A DNA stretch of 64,000 nt, from NCBI GenBank assembly GCA_048500255.1, contig JASNYH010000007.1:124001-188000 (forward strand), given 5' to 3'. The position numbers were made by a program, and so were the translations under genes. A model generated the notes under the pieces. That model was not told the origin of the DNA, ran no database searches, and worked only from the letters and a program-made list of their open reading frames with translations. Below are positions 1-8,423 of the stretch, piece by piece; positions within the stretch are counted from its first letter, which is position 1, and each line of letters begins with the position of its first letter. The stretch comes from JAMHWF01 sp048500255. Lineage in GTDB: Bacteria; Pseudomonadota; Gammaproteobacteria; Burkholderiales; Burkholderiaceae_C.

Positions 1-251
1 ATCGTCGCCAGGCCGCCCTCGGCCGTCTGCGCCAGCGAGATGCCGTCGTTGGCGTTGCGGATCGCGACGTTGGCGCCGCGGATCTGCGCATTCATGCGGT
101 CGGCGATGGCCAGGCCGGCCGCGTCGTCCTTGGCCGAGTTGACGCGCAGGCCCGACGACAGGCGTTGCATCGACGTCGCCAGCGACGAGGCCGACGTGCT
201 CAGGTTGCGCTGGGCATTCAGCGAAACCACATTGGTGTTGATGGTGGTCAT
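1..251 (-). CDS. fliC: Flagellin, N-terminal part (gene runs off the window)
   Basis: Structural protein of the flagellar filament, exported by the flagellar type III system. The visible 83 codons start at the ATG at 251 and read MTTINTNVVSLNAQRNLSTS, the conserved D0/D1 start of flagellins. LSSGLRVNSAKDDAAGLAIA follows and then RNANDGISLAQTAEGGLAT, where the window edge cuts it. The N-terminus is nearly the same as that of the second flagellin at 496-1299, with differences such as MTTIN against MSMSIN and IRGANV against VRGINV, so the two are paralogues. I could not find a convincing sigma-28 promoter in the 245 bp upstream. The gene may use a divergent promoter or be co-transcribed with the second flagellin through a leaky terminator. 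Confidence 0.93.
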   Translation of the reverse strand, partial: MTTINTNVVSLNAQRNLSTSASSLATSMQRLSSGLRVNSAKDDAAGLAIADRMNAQIRGANVAIRNANDGISLAQTAEGGLAT

Positions 252-416
252 GAATCGGCTTCCTCGAAGAATCGGTACGCCCGGCGCGCACGCCGGACAC
301 TTTCAGGCCGGATCCAGTGAGGCCTGTGACACCGATTCTTCGGTCGCCGCGCCGCCGGCGGTGCGGCGATAAGCGGGCAATCGGCAGCGCAGTTCGTCGC
401 CCGCGCCCAGAAGAAG

Positions 417-444
417 GAACGGCCGCCCTCGCGGGCGGCCGTTC
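417..444 (-). terminator. Rho-independent terminator of the second flagellin gene
   Basis: About 50 bp after the flagellin stop codon at 496 lies a perfect GC-rich hairpin with 11-12 bp arms (GAACGGCCGCC pairing with its complement) and a short loop. On the minus strand it is followed by the pyrimidine stretch CTTCTTCT. Position and structure fit an intrinsic terminator that separates the two flagellin genes. Confidence 0.75.
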
Positions 445-495
445 ACGGTCGGCGCGGCGCGCGCGCCCGACGCGCGCCGCCGCGGACCGACGGTG

Positions 496-1299
496 TCAGC
501 GCAGCAGCGCCATCACCTGGTTGGGCAGCTGGTTGGCCTGCGCCACCATCGCGCTGCCCGCCTGCTGCAGGATCTGCGCCCGCGACAGGTTGGCCGTTTC
601 CGACGCGAAGTCGGCGTCCATGATGCGACCGCGCGCAGCGGCCTGGTTCTCGCCGGAGATCTGCAGGCTCGAGATCGCGAACGAGAAGCGGCTCATCGCA
701 GCGCCGTAGGCGGCGCGGTTCGTCGTGACCACGTCGAGCTTGGCGTCGATCGCCGCCAGCGCCGTCGAGGCGTTCGCCGCCGTCGTCAGGTCGCCCGCGA
801 CCGTCGTCACCGCCGTCGTCGTGACGAGCAGCGTGTCGCCGTTGTTGGCGCCGACCTGGAAGGTCTGCGCGCCGGCGGCGCCGTTGAGGATGTCGCGGCC
901 GTTGAACTTGGTCTGCGTCGCGATGCGCGTGATTTCTGCCGACAGCTGCTGGTACTCGGCGTCGAGGTTGGCGCGGTCGCCCGTGCCGTTCGAGCCGTTC
1001 TGCGCCTGCACCGCCAGCTCGCGCATGCGCTGCAGCGCGTCCGTCACGGTGGCCAGCGCGCCTTCGGCGGTCTGCGCCAGCGAGATGCCGTCGTTGGCGT
1101 TGCGGATCGCGACGTTGATGCCGCGCACTTGCGCGTTCATGCGGTCGGCGATCGCCAGGCCGGCCGCGTCGTCCTTGGCCGAGTTGACGCGCAGACCCGA
1201 AGACAGGCGCTGCATCGACGTCGCCAGCGACGACGCCGAGGTGGTGAGGTTGCGCTGGGCATTGAGCGACACCACGTTGGTATTGATCGACATGCTCAT
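496..1299 (-). CDS. fliC: Flagellin
   Basis: Complete 267-residue flagellin. The conserved N-terminal D0/D1 helices (SINTNVVSLNAQRNL, LSSGLRVNSAKDDAAGLAIA) and C-terminal D1/D0 helices (RSRA-type segment SRAQILQQAGSAMVAQANQL, ending MALLR) flank only a short central region of about 60 residues. The exposed D2/D3 domains are therefore almost absent, as in other short betaproteobacterial flagellins. The start at 1299 is chosen because AGGAG lies 8 bases upstream; a second in-frame ATG lies at 1293. A sigma-28 promoter is visible at 1462-1488, giving a leader of about 155 nt. The neighbouring GT41 and GT2 genes suggest that the filament protein is glycosylated. Confidence 0.97.
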   Translation of the reverse strand: MSMSINTNVVSLNAQRNLTTSASSLATSMQRLSSGLRVNSAKDDAAGLAIADRMNAQVRGINVAIRNANDGISLAQTAEGALATVTDALQRMRELAVQAQNGSNGTGDRANLDAEYQQLSAEITRIATQTKFNGRDILNGAAGAQTFQVGANNGDTLLVTTTAVTTVAGDLTTAANASTALAAIDAKLDVVTTNRAAYGAAMSRFSFAISSLQISGENQAAARGRIMDADFASETANLSRAQILQQAGSAMVAQANQLPNQVMALLR

Positions 1300-1684
1300 G
1301 ATTGAAGCTCCTAGGTTAAAAACACTCCCGGCCTAGCTGCCGGCGTTCAACACGCCCGCGCCAGTCGTCCGTTGTGTCCCGCAGCGCTTTCGTTCAGAGC
1401 TGCCTACCCAGCGGCCGGCTAACCGGACCACGTCCCCGAATCTTCAGGAGCGTTGGCTGGCTTATCGGACCCGCCGTCGCGGACTTGAGGCCTTGCTCGC
1501 ATCGCCCTCGCCGGCGGCCCGAAAAGTCAAGCCCGGTGATCGACCGAACAGCGCGCAGCTTGAGGGTCACTTCGTGCGATCCGCACGCGGCGATGCGCGC
1601 GACGCTATGCGCGTCAAGTGGCGCGTGTGCCTCGCCGATATCGATCGACCCGCGCGCCGGCGTGTTCCTCTTGTTGTGCAGACC
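1300..1684. other. Intergenic region between flagellin and HD-GYP-like gene
   Basis: This 385-bp stretch holds the flagellin Shine-Dalgarno sequence, a long untranslated leader and the sigma-28 promoter at 1462-1488 for the flagellin. It also holds the 5' region of the divergent HD-GYP-like gene. In-frame codons upstream of 1685, including an ATG at 1607, could extend that gene by 26 codons, but the extra sequence is Arg-rich and looks non-coding. I see no other gene and no clear plus-strand promoter. Confidence 0.6.
1462..1488 (-). promoter_or_regulatory. Sigma-28 (FliA) promoter of the flagellin gene
   Basis: Read on the minus strand, the sequence is TCAAGTCC, then a spacer, then TCCGATAA. 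The distance from TCAA to TCCGATAA is exactly 15 bases. This matches the enterobacterial FliA consensus TAAA-N15-GCCGATAA with a C in the second -35 position. The same TCAA/TGAA variant recurs before motA and cheY in this window, so it probably represents the local consensus. Confidence 0.8.
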
Positions 1685-2905
1685 GTGAATCTCGTCCCTT
1701 TCTCGCCTGAGCATCTGCGCGTCGACGGCTCGCTGCCGTTCGATGTCGTCGATGCCACCGGAGCGCTGCTGATGCCCAAGGGTTCCGTCATCGCGAGCGA
1801 GGATCAGCTGCGCCACCTGCAATCGCATCGCCTGTTCGTCGACCACGAGCAGACCGAGCAATGGCGCCGCGGCCTGGCCGGCGAGATCGACCGGCTGGTG
1901 CGCAGCAATGTGTCTCTCAAGTCGATCGCGCAGGCGCGCCCCGAGGCGCCGGCCGCGCCGTCGCGGCGCACGGCGCCGCCCGCCGCGGCGCTGCAGCCGC
2001 TGCCCGTCGAGCTGTCGCAGCTGCAGCTGCGGCTCGCGGCGCTGCTGCGCGAGCCGCAGCCCGACGCCGCCTGGCTCGCGCGGCTGCAGCCGCAGGCGCA
2101 GCGGCTGAGCCAGCTCGTCGCGCGCGACGCGGACGCACTGCTCTATCTGTTGATCCAGGCGACGACGCAGGAGCTCGAGCACTACAGCAGCCACCATGCG
2201 CTGCTGTGCGCCGTCACCGTCGAGCTGTGCGCCGACACGCTCGGCTGGCCTGCGCCGCAGATCGACGCGCTGCGCCTCGCCGCCCTCACGATGAATCTCG
2301 GCATGACGGCGCTGCAGGATGCACTCGCGCTGCAGTCGGCGCCGCCGACGCCGGCGCAGCGCGCGCAGATCGATCGCCATGCCGCCGTCGGCGCACAGAT
2401 GCTGCGCGATGCCGGCGTCGCCGACACGCTGTGGCTCGATGTCGTTGCGGCCCATCACGACGACCCGCGTCCCACCGTCGCGCTCGCGGCGCTCGCCGAC
2501 GCCGAACGGCTGATCCGGCTGCTGCACCGCGTCGACGTGTTCACCGCCAAGATCAGCCCGCGCAAGGGCCGCCACGGCCTGCCGGCGACGCTGGCCGCGC
2601 GCGACGCCTGTCTCGGCGCCGACGGCCGACTCGACGAGATCGGCGCGGCCGTCGTCAAGGCGCTGGGCATCTATCCGCCCGGCAGCTACGTGCGTCTGGC
2701 CAGCGGCGAGACGGCTGTGGTGCTGCACCGCGGCCTGCGCGCCAACCGGCCCAAGGTGGCAAGCATCGCGCGCGCCGACGGGCAGCCGCTCGGCGTGCCG
2801 GCGGTGCGTGACACCGGCGAGCCTCGCCATGCCGTCGAGGGCGTGGTGCGGGTGCACGAGGTGCGCGTACGCCTGAACCACGAACGCGTACTGGCGCTGG
2901 CATGA
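1685..2905 (+). CDS. Degenerate HD-GYP-type (c-di-GMP phosphodiesterase-like) protein
   Basis: A 406-residue protein from the GTG at 1685, which gives VNLVPFSPEHLRVDGSLPFD, a typical start of this family. An N-terminal regulatory region of about 130 residues is followed by an HD-GYP-like helical domain. The later parts of the domain are recognisable: HAAVGAQMLRDAGV, VVAAHHDD, and LLHRVDVFTAKISPRKGR where active enzymes have the metal-binding and dimer region. The characteristic HD step of LLHDIGK reads LTMNLGM here, and the GYP loop is altered. It therefore probably cannot hydrolyse c-di-GMP by the usual mechanism and may act as a sensor or binding protein. Its place beside flagellin fits motility control. 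The function is inferred. Confidence 0.75.
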   Translation: MNLVPFSPEHLRVDGSLPFDVVDATGALLMPKGSVIASEDQLRHLQSHRLFVDHEQTEQWRRGLAGEIDRLVRSNVSLKSIAQARPEAPAAPSRRTAPPAAALQPLPVELSQLQLRLAALLREPQPDAAWLARLQPQAQRLSQLVARDADALLYLLIQATTQELEHYSSHHALLCAVTVELCADTLGWPAPQIDALRLAALTMNLGMTALQDALALQSAPPTPAQRAQIDRHAAVGAQMLRDAGVADTLWLDVVAAHHDDPRPTVALAALADAERLIRLLHRVDVFTAKISPRKGRHGLPATLAARDACLGADGRLDEIGAAVVKALGIYPPGSYVRLASGETAVVLHRGLRANRPKVASIARADGQPLGVPAVRDTGEPRHAVEGVVRVHEVRVRLNHERVLALA

Positions 2906-2927
2906 CGCGCTCCGGCAGCGACCGCAG

Positions 2928-3995
2928 GTGAGCACGACACGCCTGGCCCTGGTGATGATCGCGCGCGACGAGGCGCGCTGCATCGAGCGTGCGCTGGCCA
3001 GCGCGCGGCCGTGGGTCGACGAGCTGGTCGTCGTCGACACCGGCTCTCGCGACGCCACGCCTGACATTGCGGCGCGCTGCGGCGCGCGCGTCGGCCGCTT
3101 CGAGTGGTGCGACGACTTCGCTGCGGCGCGCAACGCGGCGCTCGCGCTGACCGATGCCGAATGGCGCCTCGTGCTCGATGCCGACGAATGGATTGCCGGC
3201 GGCGCCGACTGCCTGGCAGCGCTGCGCGACGCCGTGCCGGACCACGTCGGCAGCGTGTGCGTCACGAGCACCTACGACGCTGCCCACGGCCTCGCCGAGT
3301 CGCCGAGCTGGCTGCCGCGCCTGCTGCCGCGCGGCGTGTCCTACGAGGGGCGCATCCACGAGCAGCCCGACACGGCGCTGCCGCGCCGGCGCTGGCCGCT
3401 CACGCTCGGTCACGACGGCTATCGCGCCGCGCAGATGCGTTCCAAGCGCGACCGCAACGCGCGGCTGCTCGAGCGCGCGCTCGCCGACACGCCCGGCGAC
3501 GCCTACCTGCGCTACCAGCTCGCCAAGGACCACGAGGTGCACGAGCGCCACGCCGACGCCGCGCCGCACTATTTGCGCGCGCTCGAAGGCAGCGACGCGA
3601 GCGCCGCCTGGCGCCACGATCTCGTGCTGCGCACGCTCTACACGCTCAAGAAATGCGGCCGCCACGCCGAGGCGATGCAGATCGCCGAGCACCAGATGGC
3701 GCGCTGGGCCCATTCGCCCGACTTCTGGTTCACGCTCGGCGACCTGCTGCTCGACTGGGCGGCCAGCGCGCCCGAGCACGCCGCGACGCTGCTGCCGGTA
3801 TGCGAGCAGAGCTGGCGGCGCGCGCTCGAGATCGGCGACGCGCCGTCCCTGCCCGACAGCGTGCCGGGTCGCGGCAGCTGGCTCGCCGCGACCAACCTCG
3901 CCGTGCTGCACGACGGCCTGGGCGACACCGCGCAGGCCGCCGCCTGGCGCCAGCGAGCCGCCGACCTGCGCGGCGCCGCGGCCGCGCTCGCCTGA
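2928..3995 (+). CDS. Family 2 glycosyltransferase with C-terminal TPR-like region
   Basis: A 355-residue cytosolic glycosyltransferase. Residues 1-100 carry the GT2 (GT-A) nucleotide-sugar fold: LALVMIARDEARCIERAL, VVVDTGSRDATPDIA and the DxD-like LVLDADEW. The family commonly has a TPR-like C-terminal half; here residues 190-330 are helical repeats. The GTG start lies 22 bp after the preceding stop codon, so co-transcription with the HD-GYP-like gene is likely. Its place between flagellin and a GT41 enzyme suggests a role in filament or surface-glycan modification. The acceptor cannot be told from sequence. Confidence 0.85.
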   Translation: MSTTRLALVMIARDEARCIERALASARPWVDELVVVDTGSRDATPDIAARCGARVGRFEWCDDFAAARNAALALTDAEWRLVLDADEWIAGGADCLAALRDAVPDHVGSVCVTSTYDAAHGLAESPSWLPRLLPRGVSYEGRIHEQPDTALPRRRWPLTLGHDGYRAAQMRSKRDRNARLLERALADTPGDAYLRYQLAKDHEVHERHADAAPHYLRALEGSDASAAWRHDLVLRTLYTLKKCGRHAEAMQIAEHQMARWAHSPDFWFTLGDLLLDWAASAPEHAATLLPVCEQSWRRALEIGDAPSLPDSVPGRGSWLAATNLAVLHDGLGDTAQAAAWRQRAADLRGAAAALA

Positions 3996-4089
3996 ACAGC
4001 CGCCCCCGCGGCCCGCAATTCGGCGCATCGGCCGCGCGCCGCGCAGCGTAGGCTCGCCCGACATCCGCCCACTTCCGTTCGTCGCCGCC

Positions 4090-6024
4090 ATGGCCCTCGC
4101 GCTGCCGCAACCCTCGCCCGCCGCCGCCCGTCATCCGCAGGCCCTGCGCCGCTGGAAGACGGGCCAGGAGCACGCGCGCCTCGAGCAATGGCCGCTGGCC
4201 GCGCGCGCCTACGAGCAGGCGACACGGCTGCACGACGAGCCGGCCTACGTGCTGGCCGCCGCGCACGCGCTGATCAAGGCCGGCCGCGCCGACGACGCCA
4301 TCGCGCTGACGCGGCGCCTGCGCCGCCGCCGCCCCGACGCCGTGCTCGCCTACACGCTCGAGTCGCATGCGCTGCTCGGTCTGAACCGCGTGCGCGACGC
4401 CGTCGAATGTCTGCAGGCGCTGCCAGAGAGCGTCGCGCCGGACCACGCCCACGCCAGCTCGCTGGCGCTGGCGCTGCAGCGCTGCGGCCGCCACGGCGAG
4501 GCGATCCCGCAGTTCCTGCGCGCGCTGGGGCTGAAGATCGACGACGCCTACACGCACTTTCGCCTCGGCATGTCGTTCAAGAGCGTCGAGATGAAAGCCG
4601 AGGCCGCCGAATGCGTGCGCACCGCGCTCGCGCTGGGTCTGGGCACGAGCGATCTCGCCGCGCGCGCGCTGCTGCTGTTCTTCGAACGCGAGGCGTGCCG
4701 CTGGCCGCAGGCCACCGAAGTGATGGCCGCGCTGCGCGCCGCCGTGCGCGCCGCCCCCGATGCCACGCCGCTCGAGACCGGGCCGTTCCCGCACGCCGTG
4801 TTCATAGACGATCCGCTCGAGCAGCTCAAGGTGGCGCGCCACTACGCACTGCACGTCGCCGAGGGCGTGCGCCCGCTGCCGCGCCGCGGCGCCAGAGCGC
4901 ACCCGGGGCGGCTGCGCATCGGCTACCTGTCGGCCGACTTCCACCAGCACGCGACCTCGCAGCTGATGGCGCAGATGCTCGAAAGCCACGACCGCGAGCG
5001 CTTCGAGGTCACGCTGCTGTCGACCGGCCCCGACGACGGCAGCGCGCTGCGCCGGCGCATCGTCGCTTCGAGCGAGCACTTCGAGCACCTCGCCGGCCAG
5101 AGCCACGCCGAGATCGCGGCGCGCATCCGCCAGCTCGGCATCGACATCCTGGTCGACCTCAAGGGCGTGACCTTCGACACGCCCTTCCCCGTGATGGCAC
5201 ACCGGCCGGCGCCGGTGCAGGTGAGCTGGCTCGGCTTTCCCGGCACGAGCGGCGCACCCTACATCGACTACATCGTCGGCGACCGTGTCGTCACGCCGCT
5301 CGAACACGCCGCGCACTTCAGCGAGACGATCGCGCAGCTCCCGGGCTGCTACCAGCCCAACGACGCGCAGCGTCCGCTGCCGCGCGCCTCGAACCGCGCC
5401 GAGTGGGGCCTGGCCGAGGGCGCGTTCGCCATGTGCGCCTTTCACCAGTCGTACAAGATCTCGCCCGACGTGTTCGACACCTGGTGCGAGCTGCTGCGCG
5501 CGCGCGACGACTCCGTGCTGTGGCTGCTGCAGTGGAACACCAACGTGCAGGCCGCACTCGAGCGCGAGGCCGCGGCACGCGGCATCGACCCGGCGCGCCT
5601 CGTGTTCGCGCCGCTGCTGCCGCCGGCCGAGCACCTGAGCCGCCTCGCGCACGCCGACGTCTACCTCGACGCCTGGCCGTGCAACGCCCACACGACGGCC
5701 AGCGAGGCGCTGTGGGTCGGCGTGCCGGTCGTCACGCTGCAGGGCGCGACCTTCGCGCAGCGCGTCGCATCGAGCCTGCTGCACGCCGTCGGGCTGGCCG
5801 ACGAGCTGGTCTGCCGCGACGTCGCCGCCTACCGCGACACCGTGCTCGCGTTGGCGGCCGACGCGCCGCGGCGCGCGCGCCTGCGCGACCACCTCGCCGC
5901 GCAGCGCACGACGAGCGCGCTGTTCGACGGCGCGCGCTTCGCCCGCGACCTCGAGGCGCTGTACCAGCGCATGTGGGAGCGCGCGACGCAAGGGCTTGCG
6001 CCCGAGCCCCTGCCGGCGGCCTGA
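4090..6024 (+). CDS. GT41 (SPINDLY/O-GlcNAc transferase-like) protein glycosyltransferase with TPRs
   Basis: A 644-residue protein. Residues 20-220 form TPR-like helical repeats. The GT41 catalytic region follows: RIGYLSADFHQHATSQLM (the histidine matches the OGT catalytic region), VDLKGVTFDTPFPVMAHRPA, QVSWLGFPGTSG, YIDYIVGDRVVTP and, in the nucleotide-sugar site, NAHTTASEALWVGVPVVTL. Such enzymes add O-linked sugars to Ser/Thr of proteins. Bacterial copies beside flagellin genes commonly modify flagellin, which is the inferred role here. The ATG at 4090 is taken because the TPR region starts soon after it; the open frame continues upstream only as antisense-like sequence inside the previous gene. 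Confidence 0.88.
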   Translation: MALALPQPSPAAARHPQALRRWKTGQEHARLEQWPLAARAYEQATRLHDEPAYVLAAAHALIKAGRADDAIALTRRLRRRRPDAVLAYTLESHALLGLNRVRDAVECLQALPESVAPDHAHASSLALALQRCGRHGEAIPQFLRALGLKIDDAYTHFRLGMSFKSVEMKAEAAECVRTALALGLGTSDLAARALLLFFEREACRWPQATEVMAALRAAVRAAPDATPLETGPFPHAVFIDDPLEQLKVARHYALHVAEGVRPLPRRGARAHPGRLRIGYLSADFHQHATSQLMAQMLESHDRERFEVTLLSTGPDDGSALRRRIVASSEHFEHLAGQSHAEIAARIRQLGIDILVDLKGVTFDTPFPVMAHRPAPVQVSWLGFPGTSGAPYIDYIVGDRVVTPLEHAAHFSETIAQLPGCYQPNDAQRPLPRASNRAEWGLAEGAFAMCAFHQSYKISPDVFDTWCELLRARDDSVLWLLQWNTNVQAALEREAAARGIDPARLVFAPLLPPAEHLSRLAHADVYLDAWPCNAHTTASEALWVGVPVVTLQGATFAQRVASSLLHAVGLADELVCRDVAAYRDTVLALAADAPRRARLRDHLAAQRTTSALFDGARFARDLEALYQRMWERATQGLAPEPLPAA

Positions 6025-6146
6025 GCCGCCCGCCCTCCCCCGCGCGCCGTCCGGCTGGCGTGCGGCCCGTCGACGGGCTACGCTAACGCCTGTTCAGCGC
6101 GAACGCGCCGAGTGCAGTCCGGTCCCGCAACGGCAGGGAGATCCTC

Positions 6147-7535
6147 ATGGCGACTCGCACCCTCGAAGCCGACTACCTCGTCGTCGGCAGCGGCGCCGCC
6201 GGCATGGCGTTCGTCGACTCGCTGATCGAAGAATCCGACGCCGAGGTCGTGATCGTCGACCGGCGCGCCGCACCCGGCGGGCACTGGAACGATGCCTATC
6301 CGTTCGTGCGCCTGCACCAGCCGTCGATGTACTACGGCGTCAATTCGCTGCCGCTGGGCGACGACGCCATCGAGTCCGGCGGCCCCGAGCGCGGCTGCTA
6401 CGAGCGCGCGCGCGGCGCCGAGATCAGCGCCTACTACGCCCGCGTCATGGACCGGCGGCTGCTCGCGTCCGGCAGGGTGCGCTGGTTCCCGCAGTGGGAC
6501 CACGTCGGCGGGCACCGCATCGTGTCGCGCCTGACCGGCGAGACGATCGACGTCCGCGTGCGCCGCAAGTTTGTCGACGCCAACTACCTCTCGCCGGCGA
6601 TCCCGGCCGACACGCCGGCGCCATACGAGGTGACCGACGGCGTGGCGTCGATCCCCGTCGGCCGGCTCACGCAGCTCGGCGAACGCCCCGAGCGCTACGT
6701 CATCGTCGGCAGCGGCAAGACGGCGATGGACGCCTGCGTCTGGCTGCTCGACAACGGCGTCGATCCGGACCACATCCAGTGGATCCGCCCGCGCGACAAC
6801 TGGGTGCTCAACCGCCGCTACGCGCAGCCCGGCGCGCTGGTCGACACGCTGTTCGAAGGCATTTCGCTGCAGATGGAATCGGCCGCGAACGCGAGCTCCA
6901 TAGACGACCTGTTCGAGCGCCTCGAGGCCACGGGCCAGATGAGCCGCATCGACCGCAGCGTGCGGCCGACGATGTACAAGGCCGCCACGATCGCCGACTG
7001 GGAGGTCGAGCGGCTGCGGCGCATCGGCAACGTCGTGCGCCTCGGCCACGTGCGCCGCATCGAGCGCGACCGCATCGTGCTCGACGACGGCGCGGTGGCC
7101 ACGCGCCCCGGCAGCCTGCACGTGCACTGCGCGGCCAACGGCCTCAGGCGCCCGCCGGCACGGCCCATCTTCGAGGCCGGGCGCATCACGCTGCAGCCGG
7201 TGCGCGTCGGCCTCGTGCCGTTCAATGCCGCGCTCGTCGGCTTCATCGAGACCCATCGCGACGACGACGCGCAGAAGAACCAGCTGTGCCCGCCGAACCC
7301 GTATCCCGACACGCCGGCCGACTGGGTGCGCGGCACACTCGTGCAGATGGCCGCCGACCGCGCGTGGTCGCAGCAGCAGGACCTGCAGGCCTGGCTCGAG
7401 CGATCGCGGCTCAACCCGATGCGCGGCCTGCGCAGCCGCTGGGGCGAAGCGCGCGTGCAGCAGGCGTCCAGGCGCTTCGGCGAGCTGGTGCGGCCCGCGC
7501 TGGCGCGCATGACGGCGCTGGCCGCCGCGGCCTGA
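6147..7535 (+). CDS. FAD-dependent oxidoreductase (flavin monooxygenase-like)
   Basis: A 462-residue soluble flavoprotein. The N-terminal Rossmann motif YLVVGSGAAGMAFVDSLI and the acid-plus-GG region VVIVDRRAAPGGHWNDAYP bind FAD. A second dinucleotide fold, YVIVGSGKTAMDACVWLL, near residue 190 should bind NAD(P)H. This two-fold architecture resembles class B flavin monooxygenases, but I see no exact FMO fingerprint and cannot name a substrate. The ATG at 6147 has GGGAG upstream. It lies within the putative glycosylation locus, where it could oxidise a sugar or be unrelated cargo. Confidence 0.75.
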   Translation: MATRTLEADYLVVGSGAAGMAFVDSLIEESDAEVVIVDRRAAPGGHWNDAYPFVRLHQPSMYYGVNSLPLGDDAIESGGPERGCYERARGAEISAYYARVMDRRLLASGRVRWFPQWDHVGGHRIVSRLTGETIDVRVRRKFVDANYLSPAIPADTPAPYEVTDGVASIPVGRLTQLGERPERYVIVGSGKTAMDACVWLLDNGVDPDHIQWIRPRDNWVLNRRYAQPGALVDTLFEGISLQMESAANASSIDDLFERLEATGQMSRIDRSVRPTMYKAATIADWEVERLRRIGNVVRLGHVRRIERDRIVLDDGAVATRPGSLHVHCAANGLRRPPARPIFEAGRITLQPVRVGLVPFNAALVGFIETHRDDDAQKNQLCPPNPYPDTPADWVRGTLVQMAADRAWSQQQDLQAWLERSRLNPMRGLRSRWGEARVQQASRRFGELVRPALARMTALAAAA

Positions 7536-7651
7536 CGGAACTGGACCGCCAATCCGGGCCACATCGCCGCTTCGCCGCCGGCCGCGGCGGCTACCTTTGC
7601 AGGCACGCCCGCCTCGCGCGCGCGCCAACACACCTGCATGGGGATTCCGCG

Positions 7652-8344
7652 ATGAAAGCAGTCATCCTGGCCGGCGGCCTCGGCACGCGGCCGCGCGCCG
7701 TTGGTGCAGCGGTGTCGCGGCCCGATACACTCGCGCGCTTCGTAGCTCGCCAGCTCGAGAACGTGCTCCCCGACGATCACGACACACTGCCGACCTTGCA
7801 CGACGCGATGCCGGCAGCTCTGGAACGCACGCGGCACTGCGTCGCCCACGTGCGTGCGTGGCAAGCCCTTGGCTTCGATCGGCTCAATTCTGCCCAATAC
7901 GCGACGCTGCTGTACTTCCTGAGCCGCGAGGCGGCCGTCGAGCATCGCGACGAAGCGACTGCCACGCGCCTCTTCCTGCTCAACAAGGCGCTCAACGGCC
8001 TGGAGATCTACTACGAGATCGCTCTGCCTGACGTTTTCTTTCTCAGCCACACGCCGGGCCTGGTGCTTGCAAAGGCCAGCTATGCCGATCGCCTGGTGCT
8101 GCACCAGGGCTGCACTGTGGGTCGCAAGGGACCAAACGAACGCCCGGAGTTCGGCGACCGCGTCGTGATGCTTCCCGGCTCGATGGTGATCGGCCGCTGT
8201 CGTATCGGCGCGCGTACGACCATCGCTCCTGGGGTGTGTCTGATCGACACCGACACGCCGGAAGACAGCCTCGTGCTCCAAGCCGGTCGCCCGCGTATCA
8301 TGACCGCTCATCGCGAGGTGTGGCGGGACTACTTCATCGATTGA
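7652..8344 (+). CDS. Hexapeptide (serine O-acetyltransferase-like) acyltransferase with a chimeric N-terminus
   Basis: The 230-residue product has two unrelated parts. Residues 1-13, MKAVILAGGLGTR, are the signature start of sugar-1-phosphate nucleotidyltransferases (RfbA/RfbF type). From about residue 21 it becomes a CysE-like protein: an N-terminal helical domain (RPDTLARFVARQLENVLPDD) and then a left-handed beta-helix with LVLHQGCTVGRKG and FGDRVVMLPGSMVIGRCRIG, ending in DYFID. A GTG at 7712 could be the original start of the acetyltransferase. Local GC content and codon choice also shift after about 7700. I infer that a deletion joined the beginning of a lost nucleotidyltransferase gene to an imported acetyltransferase gene. 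The substrate may be a sugar or amino acid. Confidence 0.75.
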   Translation: MKAVILAGGLGTRPRAVGAAVSRPDTLARFVARQLENVLPDDHDTLPTLHDAMPAALERTRHCVAHVRAWQALGFDRLNSAQYATLLYFLSREAAVEHRDEATATRLFLLNKALNGLEIYYEIALPDVFFLSHTPGLVLAKASYADRLVLHQGCTVGRKGPNERPEFGDRVVMLPGSMVIGRCRIGARTTIAPGVCLIDTDTPEDSLVLQAGRPRIMTAHREVWRDYFID

Positions 8345-8423
8345 GCGGCGTTGAGTCAGCGCACGCCAGGGAACGCGGATTGCGGCGGCCAAGGGCGGGA
8401 GCCGCTCGGGGATCGGTACGCGC

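Noticed and set aside
365..372. GGCGATAA between the flagellin genes as a FliA -10 box
   Set aside because: It points to the plus strand, away from both flagellin genes, and has no -35 element at the proper distance.
1394..3271. Minus-strand open frame of 625 codons opposite the HD-GYP-like and GT2 genes
   Set aside because: Arg/Ala/Gln-rich translation with no motif; it is a shadow of the plus-strand genes.
3154..4089. In-frame upstream extension of the GT41 gene (312 codons)
   Set aside because: It overlaps the GT2 gene in another frame and encodes Arg/Pro/Thr-rich nonsense; the real protein begins near the TPR region at 4090.
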